A DNA stretch of 64,000 nucleotides from Acidobacteriota bacterium (lineage in GTDB: Bacteria > Acidobacteriota > Terriglobia > Terriglobales > SCQP01): the NCBI GenBank assembly GCA_027459505.1, contig DAIDIE010000018.1:174509-238508 (forward strand), in the 5' to 3' direction. Below, piece by piece: positions 46,921 through 60,414 of this stretch (its first letter is position 1; every line of letters starts with the position of its first letter). Made by a program: the position numbers and the translations under genes. The notes below the pieces were generated by a model that saw nothing but the letters and a program-made list of their open reading frames with translations, made no database searches and was not told the DNA's origin.

Positions 46921-47616
46921 TCACTTCTTGCTGAGATCAATCAGGTACAGCATGGGATAGAGGTAAATCCAGACGATGTCCACGAAATGCCAGTACAGCC
47001 CGATGTTTTCCACGGGGTTGTGCCACGCCGGGGTGAAGGCGCGTTTGCGCGCCTGAATGATCAGCCAGGTAATCAGGCTGACGCCGACGAGCATGTGCAG
47101 CGCGTGCAGCCCGGTCATGACGAAGTACAGGAACATGAATAGCTCCACTCCGCGCTCGCTGGCCAGATGATGCAAATGAGGAAAGTCAAAGACGAACCCC
47201 GGTCCAGGAATGTGATGCGCTTCGTAGTGTTGCCAGTATTCGAAGAACTTCAAACCCAGGAAGACCAAACCCAGAACGAGTGTCAATGAAAGTAGCAGCA
47301 CAAGAGCGCGATTCTTGCCCACCTGCGCCGAGCGCACCGCCAACGCCATGGTGAAACTGCTGCACAGCAGCACCATTGTGTTGATGGTGCCAATCCAGAA
47401 GTTCAGGTCGTTGCTGCCGGCAATGAAGGAGTTGAGGTGCATGTGCCGGTAGACAAGGTAGGAGAGAAACAGCCCGCCGAAGAACATGACCTCGGTCGAG
47501 AGGAATACCCACATCCCCATATTGGCGGCCACGCGCTGCTGGCCGGCGTTGTCGAACTGGATCGCGACCTGCGCGGCGCCGGAGCGCTCCACCGCGCTCT
47601 CCGGATGACTAGGCAT
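46921..47616 (-). CDS. ctaE: cytochrome c oxidase subunit III
   Basis: This 231-residue subunit has seven hydrophobic segments in the caa3 arrangement and family landmarks [33 protein letters not shown] and [18 protein letters not shown] near the C-terminus. It helps keep proton pumping efficient. Its start overlaps the end of ctaD by 8 bp. Confidence 0.93.
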   Translation of the reverse strand: MPSHPESAVERSGAAQVAIQFDNAGQQRVAANMGMWVFLSTEVMFFGGLFLSYLVYRHMHLNSFIAGSNDLNFWIGTINTMVLLCSSFTMALAVRSAQVGKNRALVLLLSLTLVLGLVFLGLKFFEYWQHYEAHHIPGPGFVFDFPHLHHLASERGVELFMFLYFVMTGLHALHMLVGVSLITWLIIQARKRAFTPAWHNPVENIGLYWHFVDIVWIYLYPMLYLIDLSKK

Positions 47617-49243
47617 AAGGCGCCTCCTCGCGGTTCTTTGGCACGCTACTGTAGTCGTAGGCTTCCCAGGTGACTACCGGCAGTTTGTTGAAGTTGTGGG
47701 TGGGAGGCGGAGAACTGGTGCGCCACTCCAGCCCGGTCGAGCCCCAGGGATTGGGACCGGCCACCTCGCCGTGCTTGATCGACCACAGCAAATAGCACAG
47801 CGGCAGCAGGTAACCGATGCCCAGAATGGAAGCCCCCGCACTGGAGAGGACGTGCCAGAACTGAAATTGTGGCGGATAGGTGTGGTAGCGGCGCGGCATG
47901 CCCAGGTAGCCGAGAATAAACTGCGGAAAAAACGTGAGGTTGAAACCAACAAAGATGATGAGGGCGGCAATGCGTCCCCACGCTTCGGGGTACATGCGCC
48001 CGCTGATCTTGGGCCACCAGTAATGCAGCCCGCCCAGGTAGGCCATCACCATGCCGCCCACCATGATGTAGTGAAAATGAGCGATCACGAAGTAGGTGTC
48101 ATGGACGTGAACGTCCATGCCCAGGCTAGCCAGAAACAATCCGGTCATGCCGCCCCAGGTAAATAGGCCGATGAAGCCGATGGCATAAAACAGCGGCGTC
48201 TTGTAGGCAATCGCACCCTTGTAAAGGGTCGCCGTCCAATTAAATACCTTGATCGCCGAGGGCACCGACACCATGTAGCTAAGCAGGGAAAACACCATCG
48301 CGGCGTACACGGAAATGCCGGCGACAAACATGTGGTGCGCCCACACCAGGAACCCGAAAACGGCGATCGCGATGCTGGAGGCGGCCACGTAACCATAGCC
48401 AAACACCCGCTTCTTGCTGAACGCCGAGATCAGTTCGCTCACCACCCCCATGCCCGGCAAAATCATGATGTAGACCGCCGGGTGGGAGTAGAACCAGAAG
48501 AGGTGCTGGAAGAGCACTGGGTCGCCGCCCAAGGCCGGATCAAAGATGCCGACGTGGGCAAAGCGCTCCACCGCCACCAGCAGGAGCGTGATTGCCAGCA
48601 CCGGAGTGGCCAGCACCAGAATGATGCTGGTGGCGTAGTTGGACCAGATGAACAGGGGCAGGCGGCTCCAGGTCATCCCCGGCGCCCGCATCCGGTGTAT
48701 CGTCACTATAAAGTTGAGGCCGGTGAGAATGGTGCCGAAGCCGGCAATGAAAATGCCGGTTGCGGCGGTGATCACGTGACCGTTGACGTAACCGGTGCTC
48801 AGGGGTGTGTAGAAGGTCCAACCGGTGTCCACCCCCCCGGCGATGATGGCGTATACGGTGAAAATGCCGCCCGCCATGAACAGGTACCAGCTCAGCAGGT
48901 TGAGCTTGGGGAAGGCAACATCCTTGGCCCCGATCATCAGGGGAATTAAGAAGTTTCCCAACGTGGTCGGAATCGACGGCACCAGGAAAAACCACACCAT
49001 GATGATGCCGTGCATGCTGAACAGCTTGTTGTAGGTCTCATCGGAAACCCACATGCCATTGGGGCTGAGCAGTTCAATCCGGATCAGCAGGGCAAAGATG
49101 CCACCCAGCAGAAAGAAGAAGGTTATAGAGAGCGTATACAGGATCGCGATCCGCTTATGGTCGGTGGTCAGCAGCCAGGAGCGGAGCGAGCTCTCTTCGT
49201 TCAGGTAATTGCTTTGCGGCTGCGGCGCGGTCGCGGTACTCAT
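47609..49243 (-). CDS. ctaD: cytochrome c oxidase subunit I (type A2)
   Basis: This 544-residue subunit holds heme a, heme a3 and CuB and reduces oxygen to water while pumping protons. The heme/copper histidines are in [35 protein letters not shown] and [12 protein letters not shown], and the K-channel lysine is in SAIKVFNW. The helix VI motif reads YSHPAVY instead of GHPEVY: the glutamate at the end of the D channel is absent and replaced by the Tyr-Ser pair typical of the A2 subfamily (Thermus caa3-like). Its ATG overlaps the ctaC stop by 4 bp, and its end overlaps ctaE, so translation is probably coupled. Confidence 0.95.
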   Translation of the reverse strand: MSTATAPQPQSNYLNEESSLRSWLLTTDHKRIAILYTLSITFFFLLGGIFALLIRIELLSPNGMWVSDETYNKLFSMHGIIMVWFFLVPSIPTTLGNFLIPLMIGAKDVAFPKLNLLSWYLFMAGGIFTVYAIIAGGVDTGWTFYTPLSTGYVNGHVITAATGIFIAGFGTILTGLNFIVTIHRMRAPGMTWSRLPLFIWSNYATSIILVLATPVLAITLLLVAVERFAHVGIFDPALGGDPVLFQHLFWFYSHPAVYIMILPGMGVVSELISAFSKKRVFGYGYVAASSIAIAVFGFLVWAHHMFVAGISVYAAMVFSLLSYMVSVPSAIKVFNWTATLYKGAIAYKTPLFYAIGFIGLFTWGGMTGLFLASLGMDVHVHDTYFVIAHFHYIMVGGMVMAYLGGLHYWWPKISGRMYPEAWGRIAALIIFVGFNLTFFPQFILGYLGMPRRYHTYPPQFQFWHVLSSAGASILGIGYLLPLCYLLWSIKHGEVAGPNPWGSTGLEWRTSSPPPTHNFNKLPVVTWEAYDYSSVPKNREEAPYA

Positions 49244-50277
49244 GGCTGCTGTGTCCTCGATTCGGTCGGTCGCGGGCCGTTGGGCGGGGCGGAGCGGTTG
49301 TTGTAGGGCTCCAATTGCTGCTGGGTCTTCAACGACTTGATGTACTCCACCAGGTCCAGCAGTTGCGATTCGTCAATCTGTCCGCGGAAGGTGGGCATGA
49401 TCGGTTCAAAGCCCGCCACGATTTTGGCGTTGGGGTAAAGAATGGACTCCCGGATGTAGTTGTCATCCGCTAAGACCGTGCTGCCATCGTTGAGGTGGAC
49501 GGTACGTCCGTACAGCCCAACCAGGTTGGGTCCGCGGGCGGTCGAATCGGCGCGGTGGCAGGTGATGCAGGCGAGATCCTGAAAAAGGCGCTCGCCGTCA
49601 TAGGCGGCAGAACCCATGGCGCCACTGTTTTGTAGCCACTTGGCGTAATCGGCCTGACTCATGACGTAGACCGTCCCCCGCATGCGTGAGTGTTCCGCGC
49701 CGCAATACTGGCTGCAGAACAACTGGTACTTGCCAATCTTGTCGGCTTGAAACCACAGGTCGCGGTAACGGCCCGGCAGAACGTCTTTTTTCAACCGGAA
49801 GGCCGGCACGAAAAAGCTGTGGATGACATCCTGCGAAATCATTGTCAGCACCACCGGACGGTTGACCGGAACGTGCAGTTCGTCAATCTCGCGCTGTCCC
49901 TCCGCGTGCTGAAACTTCCACATCCACTGCTTGGCGATCACGTTGATGTGAATGGCGTGTGGCGGCTCGGTGTACTCGTGGTAGTACAGCCGCGCGCCCC
50001 AGAAAAACATCACCATGAAGATGACCAGCGTGGCGGCCGTCCAGCCCAGTTCCAGCAAATTGTTTCCTTCAATCTGCACCGCCTGAGGATGCCGGTGCTC
50101 GCCGTAGCGGATGGCGAAAGTGACAATGAGAACGGCAATGAACAGCGTGATTCCGCCCGTCACCAGCAGCAGAAACCAGGCCAGCCGGTCCTGTTGAATG
50201 GCAGCGGTCGAGGCCGCTGTGGGAAAGACGGGAATGCCATGAATGGTGGTCAACAAAAACATGCGCCCTGCCCTCAT
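49240..50277 (-). CDS. ctaC: cytochrome c oxidase subunit II with fused cytochrome c
   Basis: This 345-residue subunit has two membrane segments, a CuA cupredoxin domain ([27 protein letters not shown] supplies two Cys, His and Met) and, at about 255-340, a cytochrome c domain with CITCH and distal Met in IMPTFRGQ. The fused cytochrome defines the oxidase as caa3 type; it accepts electrons from complex III directly. I used the ATG at 50277, whose ATGA overlaps the SCO1 stop; the frame extends 20 codons further inside the SCO1 gene. Confidence 0.93.
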   Translation of the reverse strand: MRAGRMFLLTTIHGIPVFPTAASTAAIQQDRLAWFLLLVTGGITLFIAVLIVTFAIRYGEHRHPQAVQIEGNNLLELGWTAATLVIFMVMFFWGARLYYHEYTEPPHAIHINVIAKQWMWKFQHAEGQREIDELHVPVNRPVVLTMISQDVIHSFFVPAFRLKKDVLPGRYRDLWFQADKIGKYQLFCSQYCGAEHSRMRGTVYVMSQADYAKWLQNSGAMGSAAYDGERLFQDLACITCHRADSTARGPNLVGLYGRTVHLNDGSTVLADDNYIRESILYPNAKIVAGFEPIMPTFRGQIDESQLLDLVEYIKSLKTQQQLEPYNNRSAPPNGPRPTESRTQQP

Positions 50278-51194
50278 GTATGAAGCTCGGGAACCGTCCG
50301 CGCCAGTTCCCGGGCGCGCCGCCGCTCCAGCCGCCACATGCTGATCAGCAATGCTCCCAGTCCGATCAGGATCACCGCCCCGCCAATGCGTGTGGCGTTA
50401 AAGACAATCGTTCCGTATTTACCGGTGCGCGGATCGTAGTGGTAGCACAGCAGCAGCACCGCGTCCTCGAAAGTGCCGATCTTTTCGTGGGCGCTCTGCA
50501 CCAGCCCCAGCCGCAGGTCGCGCGACTTGAAGTCCACTCCGTAGTAGTACTGCGAAATCCGCCCGTGAGGTGTGAGCAACACGATCCCGCTGGGGTGAGC
50601 GAACTGCCCGGTCTTAGGGAAATACAGGTAGCGAAACCCGATCGCTTTCATCAGCGCGCTGATGTCCTGCTGGTCCCCAGTCAGAAAATGCCAGCCGGCG
50701 CGTGCCCCCGTTCGGGTGTAGCGCGGCGTGATCTCGTCTTTTTCCTGCTCCGCCCCGGTAGGTGTGTCCCCCGGATCGAAACTGACGGTCAGGATGCTGT
50801 AGTCCTTGCCCAGTTGCAGCGGCACCTCGCTGAAACCGCGCGCCACCGCGTGCAGCACCTGGGTGCACAGCATTGGACAACGGAAATAAGCGGGCACCAG
50901 CACCACCGGACGCAGGCCGAAGTACTGGCTGAGCCTCACCAGATGCCCCCGCTCGTCGCGGAAGCGCAGGTTCAGCGGAATTGGCTGGTTCAGGTGCTGG
51001 TCAATGCCCACCTGTTTATAAAGCTGCGAGCGGCTGAGAAAGCCGGCAGCCGGTGCAACCGGGGCATCGGAGACCATGGGCGTATCCGCCATCAGCGGCA
51101 GCGGCGCCAGCAGCGCCACCGTGAACGCGATTGCCGCCAAACGGCCTCGCCTCCGGTGTGGACTAAAACGATTCGATTGTGGACTGCTATTCAT
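50274..51194 (-). CDS. SCO1/SenC-type copper chaperone
   Basis: This 306-residue protein delivers copper to the CuA site of subunit II. It has a signal or anchor segment (AAIAFTVALLAPLPLMA), a thioredoxin-like domain with the copper-binding CxxxC in FRCPMLC and the third ligand His in QFAHPSG, and a C-terminal membrane segment (IGGAVILIGLGALLISMW). The position directly before ctaC fits its job. The start overlaps the preceding stop by 4 bp. Confidence 0.92.
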   Translation of the reverse strand: MNSSPQSNRFSPHRRRGRLAAIAFTVALLAPLPLMADTPMVSDAPVAPAAGFLSRSQLYKQVGIDQHLNQPIPLNLRFRDERGHLVRLSQYFGLRPVVLVPAYFRCPMLCTQVLHAVARGFSEVPLQLGKDYSILTVSFDPGDTPTGAEQEKDEITPRYTRTGARAGWHFLTGDQQDISALMKAIGFRYLYFPKTGQFAHPSGIVLLTPHGRISQYYYGVDFKSRDLRLGLVQSAHEKIGTFEDAVLLLCYHYDPRTGKYGTIVFNATRIGGAVILIGLGALLISMWRLERRRARELARTVPELHT

Positions 51195-52036
51195 CGTGGT
51201 TGCCTCCTCGGCGGCCGAGCTTGCGATCCCGCGGGCTGAGATGATCGGGGATGGGAACCGGCTGGCAAAGCCGCCGATTGGGGAGCCCGGGGTTGGCTGA
51301 GCGGGGCTGCAGGCGCCGCGCTGGGCCGCATTTGGATACTGCCGGGCTGGATGCGTGTTGGCGCGTGCGCGCCGCCCTGGCGAGGCGCCTGCGCTGCGCT
51401 CTGCGGCGGCGTGGTCAGGTAAGCCGCCCCTGGGGGCGGCGCCGCTCCGGGCGGCGTCATACTGGCCGCCGCCCCCTGCGCGGTTGCCGCCGGGTTGGCT
51501 GCGTACAGCGCGGCCGCCGCCGGCGTTTCAGGCAGCCCCTGCTGCACGATCATCCGCATCGCTTGGGCGATGGGGATATGTACCGTTCCTGCCGTGCGGT
51601 TCACCCATCCATAACTGTCTAGACGTTGTAACTCTTCCGCCTGCAGCTCGTGCAGATCGGCCGGCGGGTCATTCTGCAGCCGCGGCGAAGGCGGTTGGCG
51701 GTGTCGCGCCCGCAAGATGGGGTACTGTTGGGCGTAGTGTTGCGCCTCCGCGAACTTGTATGAATGGAATAAGCCCCACACCCCTAAATGCAGCGCGATG
51801 GCCGACAGCAATAAGCCCAGCAGGAAGCCGTACAGCACCCCGACCGGAGCGTCTCCCACCTCGTGTTTGGCCCGCACCGATAGCGGATCGGGAATGGGCC
51901 GCCCCTCACCCCGGTGAGCGTAGTGATGAATGGTCGCCCAGGCAAAGTAACCGAGTACCGCCAGCAGCGCCGCGGTAAAGCTGCCCAGCATCAGCAGAGC
52001 GTGGCGGTCCAGCGTCAATACGGCCATCGCGCTCAT
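51191..52036 (-). CDS. membrane protein of the ACIII-caa3 operon
   Basis: This 281-residue protein has two hydrophobic segments (about 9-30, LLMLGSFTAALLAVLGYFAW; about 65-90, GVLYGFLLGLLLSAIALHLG), then a conserved-looking segment (DSYGWVNRTAGTVHIPIAQA, then MRMIVQQGLP), and a C-terminal 120 residues rich in Pro, Ala, Gln and Arg. Proteins of this shape occur in ACIII-caa3 clusters but I know no assigned function; it could assemble or bridge the two complexes. The ATG at 52036 overlaps the ActF stop (ATGA), and the gene's own stop overlaps the SCO1 start, which argues for tight coupling. Confidence 0.75.
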   Translation of the reverse strand: MSAMAVLTLDRHALLMLGSFTAALLAVLGYFAWATIHHYAHRGEGRPIPDPLSVRAKHEVGDAPVGVLYGFLLGLLLSAIALHLGVWGLFHSYKFAEAQHYAQQYPILRARHRQPPSPRLQNDPPADLHELQAEELQRLDSYGWVNRTAGTVHIPIAQAMRMIVQQGLPETPAAAALYAANPAATAQGAAASMTPPGAAPPPGAAYLTTPPQSAAQAPRQGGAHAPTRIQPGSIQMRPSAAPAAPLSQPRAPQSAALPAGSHPRSSQPAGSQARPPRRQPR

Positions 52037-53247
52037 GCGCCCATCTCCATTTCCGCGTCCTCGATCGCTTCCGCCAGCAGTGGATCGAAAGCGGGCAGCA
52101 GCGGGGGCCGCCGCAGGTAAAAGAAAAACAGCGCCAGCCAGAAGCCCAGCAGCGCCAGCGGCACACTCAGGCTGAACACGTGAAACTGGAAGTGTCCCGG
52201 GGAAAAGCCCGGTTGAATAACCCAATAGAGATCGACCCACCGCATCACCAGGATCCAGATCCCCATGGCGGCCAGAGGGCCCGCCGCCCGTTTCAGATTT
52301 TTGGAGAGCAGCATGGCAAAGGGAAAGGCGAACTGCGCCAGCGCGAGCGCGATGCAGAACGCCTTCCAGGCGCCATGGATGCGTGCCAGATAATAAGTGA
52401 TTTCCCGCGGCAAGTCGCCGGACCAGAGGATCAAGAGCTGCGAGAAGCTGAAATAGGCCCACAGCATGACAAAGGTCAAAAGCAGCTTGCCAAGATCATG
52501 GAAACGTACCGGAGCCAGAATCCGCCCCAGCGGGGATGTGCGCGCCAGGAGCAGGCAAATGACAATCACAAAGGCAAAGCTGGCCAGCCCTTGCCCCGCC
52601 ACAAATAAAAAGCCAAACATGGTCGAGGACCAGTGCGGATACAGGGATTCGACCCAATCGATGGAAGCAAACGTCAGCGTGAGCACATACAGCACCAGCC
52701 CGATGCCGCTGACGTTTTCAAAGTGCTCCTCCAACTCGGGCGCCGGGCGCTCGTCCAGCAGCGCTGACCAGCGTCGCAGCCGGTATTGCAGCCAGATCCA
52801 AATGGCGAAGTAAACCACCGCGCGCATCAGGAAGAACGGAACGTTCAGATAGCCGTGCTTCCACATGATGTTGGCGTCGCTGCGCGCCGCGGCACGATCC
52901 CACGGGTAGAGCGTGGGCATGCCAATCACGATGGGGATAAACGCCACCGCCATCAACGGCAGAGTGGCCGCGGCCGCCTCCAGCACCCGGCGGCTCACCA
53001 GCCCCCATTTCCCGCTGGTCAGGTACTGCATCATGAGAACCGCCAGCGATCCCAGGCTCAATGCCAGGCAGAACAGATAGCCAACCAGGTAAGAAGAGAA
53101 AAACTGGTGTCGATCAAACAGCAGCGCCGCCAGCGTGACCAGGGTAAAGAAGCCACCGGCCAGGAGCGCGCGGCGCGCATAGCCGCCCAGAATCGCGGGA
53201 GGCTGCCAGGCCGCTGCCGTCTGCAACTCTTTAATGCCGTTGCTCAT
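52033..53247 (-). CDS. actF: alternative complex III subunit ActF
   Basis: This 404-residue protein has about 10 hydrophobic segments and matches ActF, the second NrfD-like membrane subunit of quinol:cytochrome c oxidoreductase. Landmarks are LFDRHQFFSSYLVGYLFCLA, ASIDWVESLYPHWSSTMFGF and LWSGDLPREITYYLAR. It pairs with ActC in the membrane. It overlaps actE by 4 bp. Confidence 0.9.
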   Translation of the reverse strand: MSNGIKELQTAAAWQPPAILGGYARRALLAGGFFTLVTLAALLFDRHQFFSSYLVGYLFCLALSLGSLAVLMMQYLTSGKWGLVSRRVLEAAAATLPLMAVAFIPIVIGMPTLYPWDRAAARSDANIMWKHGYLNVPFFLMRAVVYFAIWIWLQYRLRRWSALLDERPAPELEEHFENVSGIGLVLYVLTLTFASIDWVESLYPHWSSTMFGFLFVAGQGLASFAFVIVICLLLARTSPLGRILAPVRFHDLGKLLLTFVMLWAYFSFSQLLILWSGDLPREITYYLARIHGAWKAFCIALALAQFAFPFAMLLSKNLKRAAGPLAAMGIWILVMRWVDLYWVIQPGFSPGHFQFHVFSLSVPLALLGFWLALFFFYLRRPPLLPAFDPLLAEAIEDAEMEMGA

Positions 53248-53969
53248 GGTTGCTCCTTGCCGGGGCGCAGCCCGCTGCTTTGGTTCACGTGGCCGTGGCG
53301 GGGAACCAGCGCCTCATGCAACCCGCGCCTGCCAAAAACGGGGGCGGGTGGGGCGGGCGTGGTGTTGAGAGTTCTGCGTTGGTTTGCCGGCACAGCGGCG
53401 ACGGTCTGATCCTGGCTGGCCTGCAGCGCGCGAATATACGCCACAATGGCCCACCGGTCCGCGGGCGGAATCTGTTGCCGGTAGTCGGGCATCGCCCCCC
53501 AGCCATGGCTGATGACATCAAAGAAGTGCCCCATCGGCGCCTGCCGCAGGTAAGGCGTATGAAACGATGGTGGCCGTGTAAACCCGCGGCGTACGACAAT
53601 GCCTTCACCATCGCCGAGCAGGGAATGGCAGGGCGTGCAGTAAATGTCAAAGCGTTGCTGTCCGCGTTGCAGCAGTTGAGCGGTCAGGGGCACGGGAAGG
53701 GTAGTCACCGGAACGCCGTTTTGCATGCCAGTGTAAAAGGGCGTGTCCTGTTCCCAATGCCCCCGGGCAATGGTGCCGGGTACAAGTGGTTGCGCTTCCT
53801 GGCCGTGAGGCAGCAACGGCGCCGCTGCCAGCGGCTTGAAGTGCGGCTGGTCCACCATCTCGTGGGTACAGCCCGCCAGCAGCCCGCCGCACAGCAGAAC
53901 CAGCGCCAGCGCGAGCGGAGCAGCGGATGCCGCCGGCAGCGCGCCGGGCCGTTGCAGACGCCTCAACAT
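53244..53969 (-). CDS. actE: alternative complex III cytochrome c subunit ActE
   Basis: This 241-residue periplasmic lipoprotein has a lipobox signal (LVLLCGGLLAGC) and one CxxCH heme site (FDIYCTPCHSLLGDGEG, with distal Met in GHFFDVISHGWGAMPDYRQQ). It is the monoheme subunit that passes electrons out of ACIII. A Pro/Ala tail of about 45 residues follows the heme domain. It overlaps actD by 7 bp. Confidence 0.9.
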   Translation of the reverse strand: MLRRLQRPGALPAASAAPLALALVLLCGGLLAGCTHEMVDQPHFKPLAAAPLLPHGQEAQPLVPGTIARGHWEQDTPFYTGMQNGVPVTTLPVPLTAQLLQRGQQRFDIYCTPCHSLLGDGEGIVVRRGFTRPPSFHTPYLRQAPMGHFFDVISHGWGAMPDYRQQIPPADRWAIVAYIRALQASQDQTVAAVPANQRRTLNTTPAPPAPVFGRRGLHEALVPRHGHVNQSSGLRPGKEQP

Positions 53970-54508
53970 GCCACCTCCTCCACCGTTACCGGATTGAGGC
54001 TTTTGAGAAAGGTCTCCGTCTTCTCGCGGTGAAACAGTTCATCGCGGCATTCGATGCAGAGAAAAAAGCCATCCTGTGAAGCACGATCGAAGTGGCGTGC
54101 GTTAAACACCGGGTGATAGGGTTTGGGAAACCCGTTGCGGGCCAGCATCCCGAAAAAGCCGCCAAACGCGCCTCCCAGCACCGTCATTTCAAACGTCACC
54201 ACGATGAATGAGGGCCACGAGTCCAGTGGGCGCCCGGCCACATTGATGGGAAAGCTGTCCACCGAAATCCAGTACTGCAGCAGAAACGCCAGCGTGCCGC
54301 CCAGGCAGCCGCCCAGCAGCACGGCCAACGGAACGTGGGTATCGTGCACCCCCAGGGCTTCGGTCGCCTCCTCGATCGGGAAGGGTGAGTAAGCGTCCAT
54401 GGCGCGGTAACCTGCCAGGTAGGCCAGCCGGGTAGCGCGTACCAGCTCCGTCGGATTGTCGAACTCGGCCATCAGGCCATAGAGTTCGCGTTCGTGGGTG
54501 ACGCTCAT
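53963..54508 (-). CDS. actD: alternative complex III subunit ActD (DUF3341)
   Basis: This 181-residue protein matches ActD: an N-terminal soluble part (NPTELVRATRLAYLAGYRAM, DAYSPFPIEE), two hydrophobic segments (LAVLLGGCLGGTLAFLLQYW; MTVLGGAFGGFFGMLARNG) and the conserved NARHFDRASQDGFFLCIE. It is the small two-span membrane subunit. It overlaps actC by 4 bp and has the family's usual length. Confidence 0.92.
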   Translation of the reverse strand: MSVTHERELYGLMAEFDNPTELVRATRLAYLAGYRAMDAYSPFPIEEATEALGVHDTHVPLAVLLGGCLGGTLAFLLQYWISVDSFPINVAGRPLDSWPSFIVVTFEMTVLGGAFGGFFGMLARNGFPKPYHPVFNARHFDRASQDGFFLCIECRDELFHREKTETFLKSLNPVTVEEVAC

Positions 54509-55900
54509 TCTGGTTCTCCCTCCACGTCGCGCCGTTCTCCATGCACCTTCGCCTGGGGCAGCAACGTCCGCACCTCAAAGATGGTGATCATGGGCAGACC
54601 GCGGACAAAGAGCAGCATCATGAAGACGAAAAACCCGATCGTGCCGGTAAAGACCGCCCAATCCCAGCGCGTGGCGGTGTACATACCCCAGTTGCTCGGC
54701 AAAAAGTCGCGGTGCAGACTTTGCACCACAATCACGAAACGCTCCAGCCACATGCCGGTCAACACGCTCAGCGAAATGAAAAACAGGGCCGGAACGTTGC
54801 GCCGGATCTTGCGTGACCACAGCAGTTGGGGAATCAAAATGTTGGTGGCCACCAGGAAGGCGAAGGCGTGACTATACCGGCCGAACCAGCGGTCGTACAT
54901 CATGTACCACTCGAACTTGTCGCTGCTGTACCAGGCGGTGAAGCCTTCAATCACATAGCCATAGGCGACGATCAATCCGGTGGCCAGCATCAGCTTGGCG
55001 CAGTTATCCAGGTGGCGCATGGTCACCAGATCGTGCAGCTTGTAGACCGCGCGCAGCGGTATGGCCAGCATCAGAACCATGGCGAAGCCGGAATAAATCG
55101 CCCCCGCCACGAAATAGGGCGGGAAGATGGCCGAATGCCAGCCCGGCAAAATGGCGATGGCGAAGTCGAAGCTGACCACGGTGTGGACCGAAAGCACCAG
55201 CGGCGTGGCCAGACCCGCGAGCAGTAAATACGCCATCTCGTAACGTTTCCAATGGCGCGCCGAGCCCCTCCACCCCAGCGCCAGCGCGCCATAGATACGG
55301 CGCACCCACAGCCGCTTGGCCCGGTCGCGGAAGGCGGCCAGGTCCGGGATGAGTCCCACGTACCAGAACAGCAGCGAGACGGTGAAATAGGTCGACACCG
55401 CAAACACGTCCCACACCAGAGGGCTGCGGAACTGCGGCCAGATGTCCATGTAGTTGGGGTAGGGAAACAGCCAGTAAAAAAGCCAGGGACGTCCCAAATG
55501 CAGCAGCGGAAACAAGCCCGCGCACATCACCGCGAACAGCGTCATGGCTTCGGCAAAACGGTTGATGGAGTTACGCCACTTCTGCCGCAGCAACAGCAAG
55601 ATGGCGGAGATCAGCGTGCCCGCGTGCCCAATTCCAATCCACCAGACAAAGTTGACGATGGCAAAGCCCCAGGCCACCGGGATATTCACGCCCCAAATGC
55701 CAATGCCGCGCAGGATGAGGTGCGTCACCGCCACCCCCAGCAACAGCACGAAAAAGCCGGAGAGGCCAAACAGAATGAACCACGTTCCCGGCGTTGGCCG
55801 GGTGAGCACTATGTTGCTGATCTGCTCGGTGACCTTGGCAAAGGTCAACCCCGGAGCAATGACCGGCTGCTTTTCAGGAGGTTGGGGAATGACCACTTGA

Positions 55901-55908
<8 letters not shown>
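54505..55908 (-). CDS. actC: alternative complex III subunit ActC (NrfD-like)
   Basis: This 467-residue protein has about ten hydrophobic segments in the NrfD/PsrC fold and forms the main quinol-binding membrane subunit of ACIII. Landmarks are NFVWWIGIGHAGTLISAIL, DIWPQFRSPLVWDVFAVSTY, VSFDFAIAILPGWHSAIFPP and TAWYSSDKFEWYM. It overlaps actB by 8 bp and actD by 4 bp. Confidence 0.93.
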
Positions 55909-59143
<3,235 letters not shown>

Positions 59144-59189
59144 CCTCTGTTCTTCCTCGCCTCTTGCCTGTGCTCCTGCCCCCCGGCCT

Positions 59190-59849
59190 TCAGCGGTGGC
59201 AGGTTGAGCAACTGGTAAGCGTTCGCGGATCGAGCACGTGATAGCGCTTCATCAACTGTTTCCCCAGCCGCACCTGGTTGGGCGGCCGGATGTATTCGGT
59301 GTTAAACACCTGCGCACGGGGGCGCAGGTAGTTGAACGGGGCGCGATGGCAATCCAGGCACCAGCGCATGGTGAGCGGCTTGGCCTGCTCCATCAGCGCC
59401 ATCCGGTCCACATGTCCGTGGCAGGTCTGACAGCCCACCCCCTTGGCAATGTGTATGTCGTGGCGAAAGTAAACGAAGTCGGGAAGATAGTTGACCCGCA
59501 TCCAGCGCAGCGGCCTGCCGGTACGGAAGCTGGCCCGTACCGGCTCCAGCATCGGACTGCGATTCCAGATCTCGACGTGGCAGTTCATGCACGTTTTGGT
59601 GGGCGGCAGCCCGGCAAAGGCGGCGGTCTCCACCGAGGTGTGGCAGTAGCGGCAGTCGATGCCCAAGCCGCCCACGTGATGCGCATGGCTGAACGGCACC
59701 GGCTGGTGGCGCACCTCGTACTGGCGGCTGTAGTAAGCCGAATCCTGGATGCGGTATGCGGCGGCGACGAAAAGACAGAACCCCAGAACCAACCCGGCGA
59801 CTGTGCTGCGCGACCAGAAGTTGCTGTAGCGGCCGAAAACTTGTGGCAT
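59190..59849 (-). CDS. actA: alternative complex III pentaheme cytochrome ActA
   Basis: This 219-residue protein has an N-terminal membrane anchor (TVAGLVLGFCLFVAAAYRI) and five CxxCH heme motifs: CRYCH, CMNCH, CQTCH, CLDCH and CSTCH, as in ActA of Rhodothermus. It is the first gene of the operon. A weak AGGTAAGT sequence precedes the ATG; I could not identify a clear promoter in the 565-nt gap upstream. Confidence 0.93.
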   Translation of the reverse strand: MPQVFGRYSNFWSRSTVAGLVLGFCLFVAAAYRIQDSAYYSRQYEVRHQPVPFSHAHHVGGLGIDCRYCHTSVETAAFAGLPPTKTCMNCHVEIWNRSPMLEPVRASFRTGRPLRWMRVNYLPDFVYFRHDIHIAKGVGCQTCHGHVDRMALMEQAKPLTMRWCLDCHRAPFNYLRPRAQVFNTEYIRPPNQVRLGKQLMKRYHVLDPRTLTSCSTCHR

Positions 59850-60199
59850 TGAACCCGTTACTTACCTTTGCGCGCCCGCGCAACGCTGTTGCCATTCCCG
59901 CGGCGCTTCCGGCGGGGCCGCACCCCGGCGGAGCGTGGTGTTCAATGCTGGCTAAAGATGAAGTGCGGGCAGCGGTGAGTTGCCAGCCAGTGCGCCAGCG
60001 CAATTGACGAAAGTGGCAGGGAAGACTCCGGCAAGGTTGCAAGTTGCACAAACCGCAGCCCTTACCCTATCCCCACGGAACCCCCGCCCTCTAAAGAAGC
60101 GTCACGCCCGAGCGCCTCTATCAGGCCAAACGCTCACCCAACGCCAATGCGCGTTCGCAAAACGTTTGCCCTTGCGGGTAAAGGCGGGCCTGGCGTCCC

Positions 60200-60259
60200 G
60201 CCTCCAGCCCAGCCTCCAGCGCAGCCTCGAGGTCAGCCTCCAGCCCAGCCTCCAAGTCA
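60200..60259. repeat. 12-bp tandem repeat (5 units)
   Basis: Five consecutive 12-bp units of the form GCCTCCAGCCCA (with variants ending GCA and TCA) lie in the non-coding gap between actA and the C45 gene. The 59,850-60,414 gap also holds the CAACTGACAA repeat below; no gene is visible in it. Confidence 0.85.
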
Positions 60260-60326
60260 GCATCGACCATTGGGCGGATGGCGCGGTAATCAGGGTCATG
60301 CGCGCCGCGGATGCCCGCCACTCCCC

Positions 60327-60389
60327 ACGGACAACTGACAACCGGCAACTGACAACCGCCACCCGGCAACCGGCAACGAACAACCGGCG
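60327..60389 (+). repeat. CAACTGACAA-type degenerate repeat, copy 1
   Basis: Short units of CAACTGACAA, CAACCGGCAA and CAACGAACAA repeat for about 60 bp and stop 26 nt before the C45 start codon. The first 18 bases are identical to positions 63745-63762. Confidence 0.75.
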
Positions 60390-60414
60390 TCAACTCTTCC
60401 AGTAGAATGGCTGC

